Made by a program: the position numbers and the translations under genes. From the NCBI RefSeq assembly GCF_022606355.1, contig NZ_JAHHZQ010000004.1:372001-436000 (forward strand): a DNA stretch of 64,000 nt. Reading direction: 5' to 3'. The first letter of the stretch is position 1. Every line of letters begins with the position of its first letter. Under the pieces are notes generated by a model. That model had not been told where the DNA came from, did not search any database, and saw only the letters and a program-made list of their open reading frames with translations. Shown one piece after another: positions 62,492 to 64,000 of the stretch. The stretch comes from Leifsonia shinshuensis. Lineage in GTDB: Bacteria > Actinomycetota > Actinomycetes > Actinomycetales > Microbacteriaceae.

Positions 62492-63526
62492 CTACGGGCG
62501 CGTCGGGTCGAGCACGGTGATACCGACCGAGGGCGTCGACTCGGTCAGGGGGAGGAGGCGCGCCGCCTCCGCCAGCCCGACGGTGCGACCGACGAGAGCG
62601 TCGGGGCGGAGGTCGCCGGAGGCGACCAGGGCGAGCATCCCCGGGTAGTCGGCCGCGGCCATCCCGTGGCTGCCGAGCACATCGAGCTCCCACGCGATCA
62701 CCCGGTCGAGCGGGAGCACAGGCAGGCCGCCGGCGAGGAGGCCGATCTGCACATGGCGGCCGCGCCGGCGCAGCGACCGCACAGCCGCCACCGCGGTCTC
62801 GGCCGAGCCGACAGCGTCGACGGCCACGTGCGCGCCGCCCGAGGTCAACTCGGCGACGACCTCGGCGACGTCCGGCCCGGCCGGGAGGGTGTGCTCGGCG
62901 CCGAGGCGAGCCGCGACCTCCAGCGCCGCGGGGGAGCGGTCGACCGCGATCGGCCGGGCGCCGAGAGCGCGCGCGATCGCGATGGCGCTGAGGCCCACGC
63001 CGCCCGCGCCGTACACCGCGACCCACTCGCCCGGCCGGAGCGCGGCGCGGGCCGTGAGCGCCCGGTACGCCGTGGCGAACCGGCAGCCGAGTGCCGCGGC
63101 CGCCGTGTCCGCGAGGCCGTCGGGCAGCGCCACAAGGTTGAGGTCGGCTGCGCGCACGACCACGAACTCGGCGTGCGACCCGGCGTGCGTGAAGCCGGGC
63201 TGCGTCTGGTCGGGGCAGACCTGCGCGTGGCCGGTTCGGCACCATTCGCAGCGCCCGCACCCGTTCACGAAGGGTGCGGTGACGCGGTCGCCCGCGCGCC
63301 AGTGTTCGACGCCGGCGCCGACGGCCTCCACGACCCCGGAGAACTCGTGGCCGGGCACGTGCGGGAGCTGCACGGTGTCGTCGTGGCCGGCCCACGCGTG
63401 CCAGTCGCTGCGGCACAGCCCCGAGGCGGCGACGCGGATGAGCGCTCCGCCGTCCGGCACCTCCGGCACCGGCAGGTCGGCGACGCTGACCGCCCCGGAG
63501 AACGTCTCGTAGTACAGCGCCTTCAT
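62492..63526 (-). CDS. Zinc-dependent alcohol dehydrogenase
   Basis: 344 residues of the MDR superfamily. Catalytic Zn ligands in GLCRSDWHAW (Cys), GHEFSGVVEAVG (His-Glu) and the later Cys; structural Zn Cys cluster GCGRCEWCRTGHAQVC; NAD site VAVYGAGGVGLSAIAIARA. Oxidises an alcohol or reduces an aldehyde in the cytosol; substrate unknown. Its ATG overlaps the stop of the Nudix gene (ATGA). Confidence 0.93.
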   Translation of the reverse strand: MKALYYETFSGAVSVADLPVPEVPDGGALIRVAASGLCRSDWHAWAGHDDTVQLPHVPGHEFSGVVEAVGAGVEHWRAGDRVTAPFVNGCGRCEWCRTGHAQVCPDQTQPGFTHAGSHAEFVVVRAADLNLVALPDGLADTAAAALGCRFATAYRALTARAALRPGEWVAVYGAGGVGLSAIAIARALGARPIAVDRSPAALEVAARLGAEHTLPAGPDVAEVVAELTSGGAHVAVDAVGSAETAVAAVRSLRRRGRHVQIGLLAGGLPVLPLDRVIAWELDVLGSHGMAAADYPGMLALVASGDLRPDALVGRTVGLAEAARLLPLTESTPSVGITVLDPTRP

Positions 63527-63999
63527 CGTGGCTCCTCGTCCATCGCTTCGTCCGTCGCTTCGTCCGTCGGCCTCCCGGCGCCGCTCGCAGCCGCCGTCAG
63601 CTCCGCCCACGGCAGCGCGGCGAGCACCGCGACCACCGGCAGATCCGCCGGAGCCCAGTCGAGCCCTGCGAGTGCGCCAGGGCGCCGCCACTCCAGTGCA
63701 TCGTGGTCCGTGGAGGATGCGGGCGGCGGCCCGGCGAGCGTCGCCCCGTAGCAGGCGAGGTCGACGGTCCCGGTGACCGTCCGATCGAGCAGCGCACCGA
63801 CTCGCACATCGACCCCGAGCTCCTCGCGCAGCTCCCTGGCCAGGGCGCCCTGAGGTGTCTCGCCGGCCTCCACCTTGCCGCCGGGGAACTCCCAGCGCCC
63901 TGCCGCGTCCTTGTGCGCGGCGCGACGGCAGGCCAGCACGGCGTCGCCGCGCACGATCACGGCGGCGACGACCACGACGGGGAGGGCGGACGCTGGCAC
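63523..63999 (-). CDS. Nudix hydrolase (MutT-like), probably complete
   Basis: 158 residues from a GTG at 63999, the last bases of the window; an upstream start cannot be excluded. The Nudix box is complete: GKVEAGETPQGALARELREE then LG. GRWEFPGG before it is typical of MutT-type (d)NTP pyrophosphatases that clean oxidised nucleotides. The C-terminal tail has a short acidic repeat (TDEATDEAMDEE), which is not part of the fold. Coupled to the alcohol dehydrogenase gene. Confidence 0.9.
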   Translation of the reverse strand: MPASALPVVVVAAVIVRGDAVLACRRAAHKDAAGRWEFPGGKVEAGETPQGALARELREELGVDVRVGALLDRTVTGTVDLACYGATLAGPPPASSTDHDALEWRRPGALAGLDWAPADLPVVAVLAALPWAELTAAASGAGRPTDEATDEAMDEEPR

Positions 64000-64000
64000 T

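Overview
The window reads as chromosome of a high-GC Gram-positive actinobacterium. GC content is very high throughout, GTG starts are common, genes are packed with 4-bp ATGA/GTGA/TTGA start-stop overlaps, and a Clp ATPase carries an HspR-type HAIR operator. Many starts have no Shine-Dalgarno but a TAnnnT-like hexamer 6 nt upstream, as in leaderless mRNAs. Gene content and style suggest Microbacteriaceae (Leifsonia-like); that is inference, as no rRNA or tRNA gene is present. I saw no IS element, prophage, CRISPR array or integrase.

Layout. 1-9.9 kb: end of a succinate-semialdehyde dehydrogenase gene, a small membrane protein, an alpha/beta hydrolase, a protein of five tandem HTH units, an ECF41 sigma factor with its epimerase partner behind a matching promoter, small membrane proteins, a YdeI-like protein, a MarR/isochorismatase-like divergent pair and a GNAT. 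10-15.3 kb: alkylsulfatase, a probably frameshifted exported protein, a two-component system and a membrane-anchored protein. 15.4-18.6 kb: a four-gene operon of unknown function (coiled-coil proteins, 4-TM protein, OmpA-domain lipoprotein). 18.7-24.5 kb: ABC ATPase, GNAT, hydrolase, DUF2252 protein, MFS exporter. 24.6-29 kb: GH15 hydrolase coupled to a HerA-like ATPase, aquaporin, membrane protein. 29-37.3 kb: GAP, AI-2E and SHOCT membrane proteins, and an arylsulfatase flanked by two SulP transporters.

37.3-47 kb is the most coherent system: a sugar ABC importer with an acyltransferase, a GntR/UTRA regulator, an operon of sugar kinase, NanE epimerase and two SIS proteins, and a secreted protein. 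Three promoters in this block share the operator AATGGT-4 nt-ACC. I read it as one regulon for uptake and catabolism of an amino sugar (ManNAc/GlcNAc or sialic-acid derived). 47-64 kb: AHSA1/ArsR pair, cyclase-like protein, XRE regulator, SDR, a 5'-truncated winged-helix gene, DedA, GT-C transferase, FAD oxidoreductase, ClpC-like ATPase, class A PBP, a conserved actinobacterial protein, HD protein, Zn alcohol dehydrogenase and Nudix hydrolase.

A second layer is a set of nine long palindromes after gene ends. Six form a family with a shared outer stem (GARGGGCAC) and one of two inner stems; three are unrelated in sequence but similar in architecture. They probably act as T-tract-less, often bidirectional terminators, and two of them encode the last codons and stops of genes.
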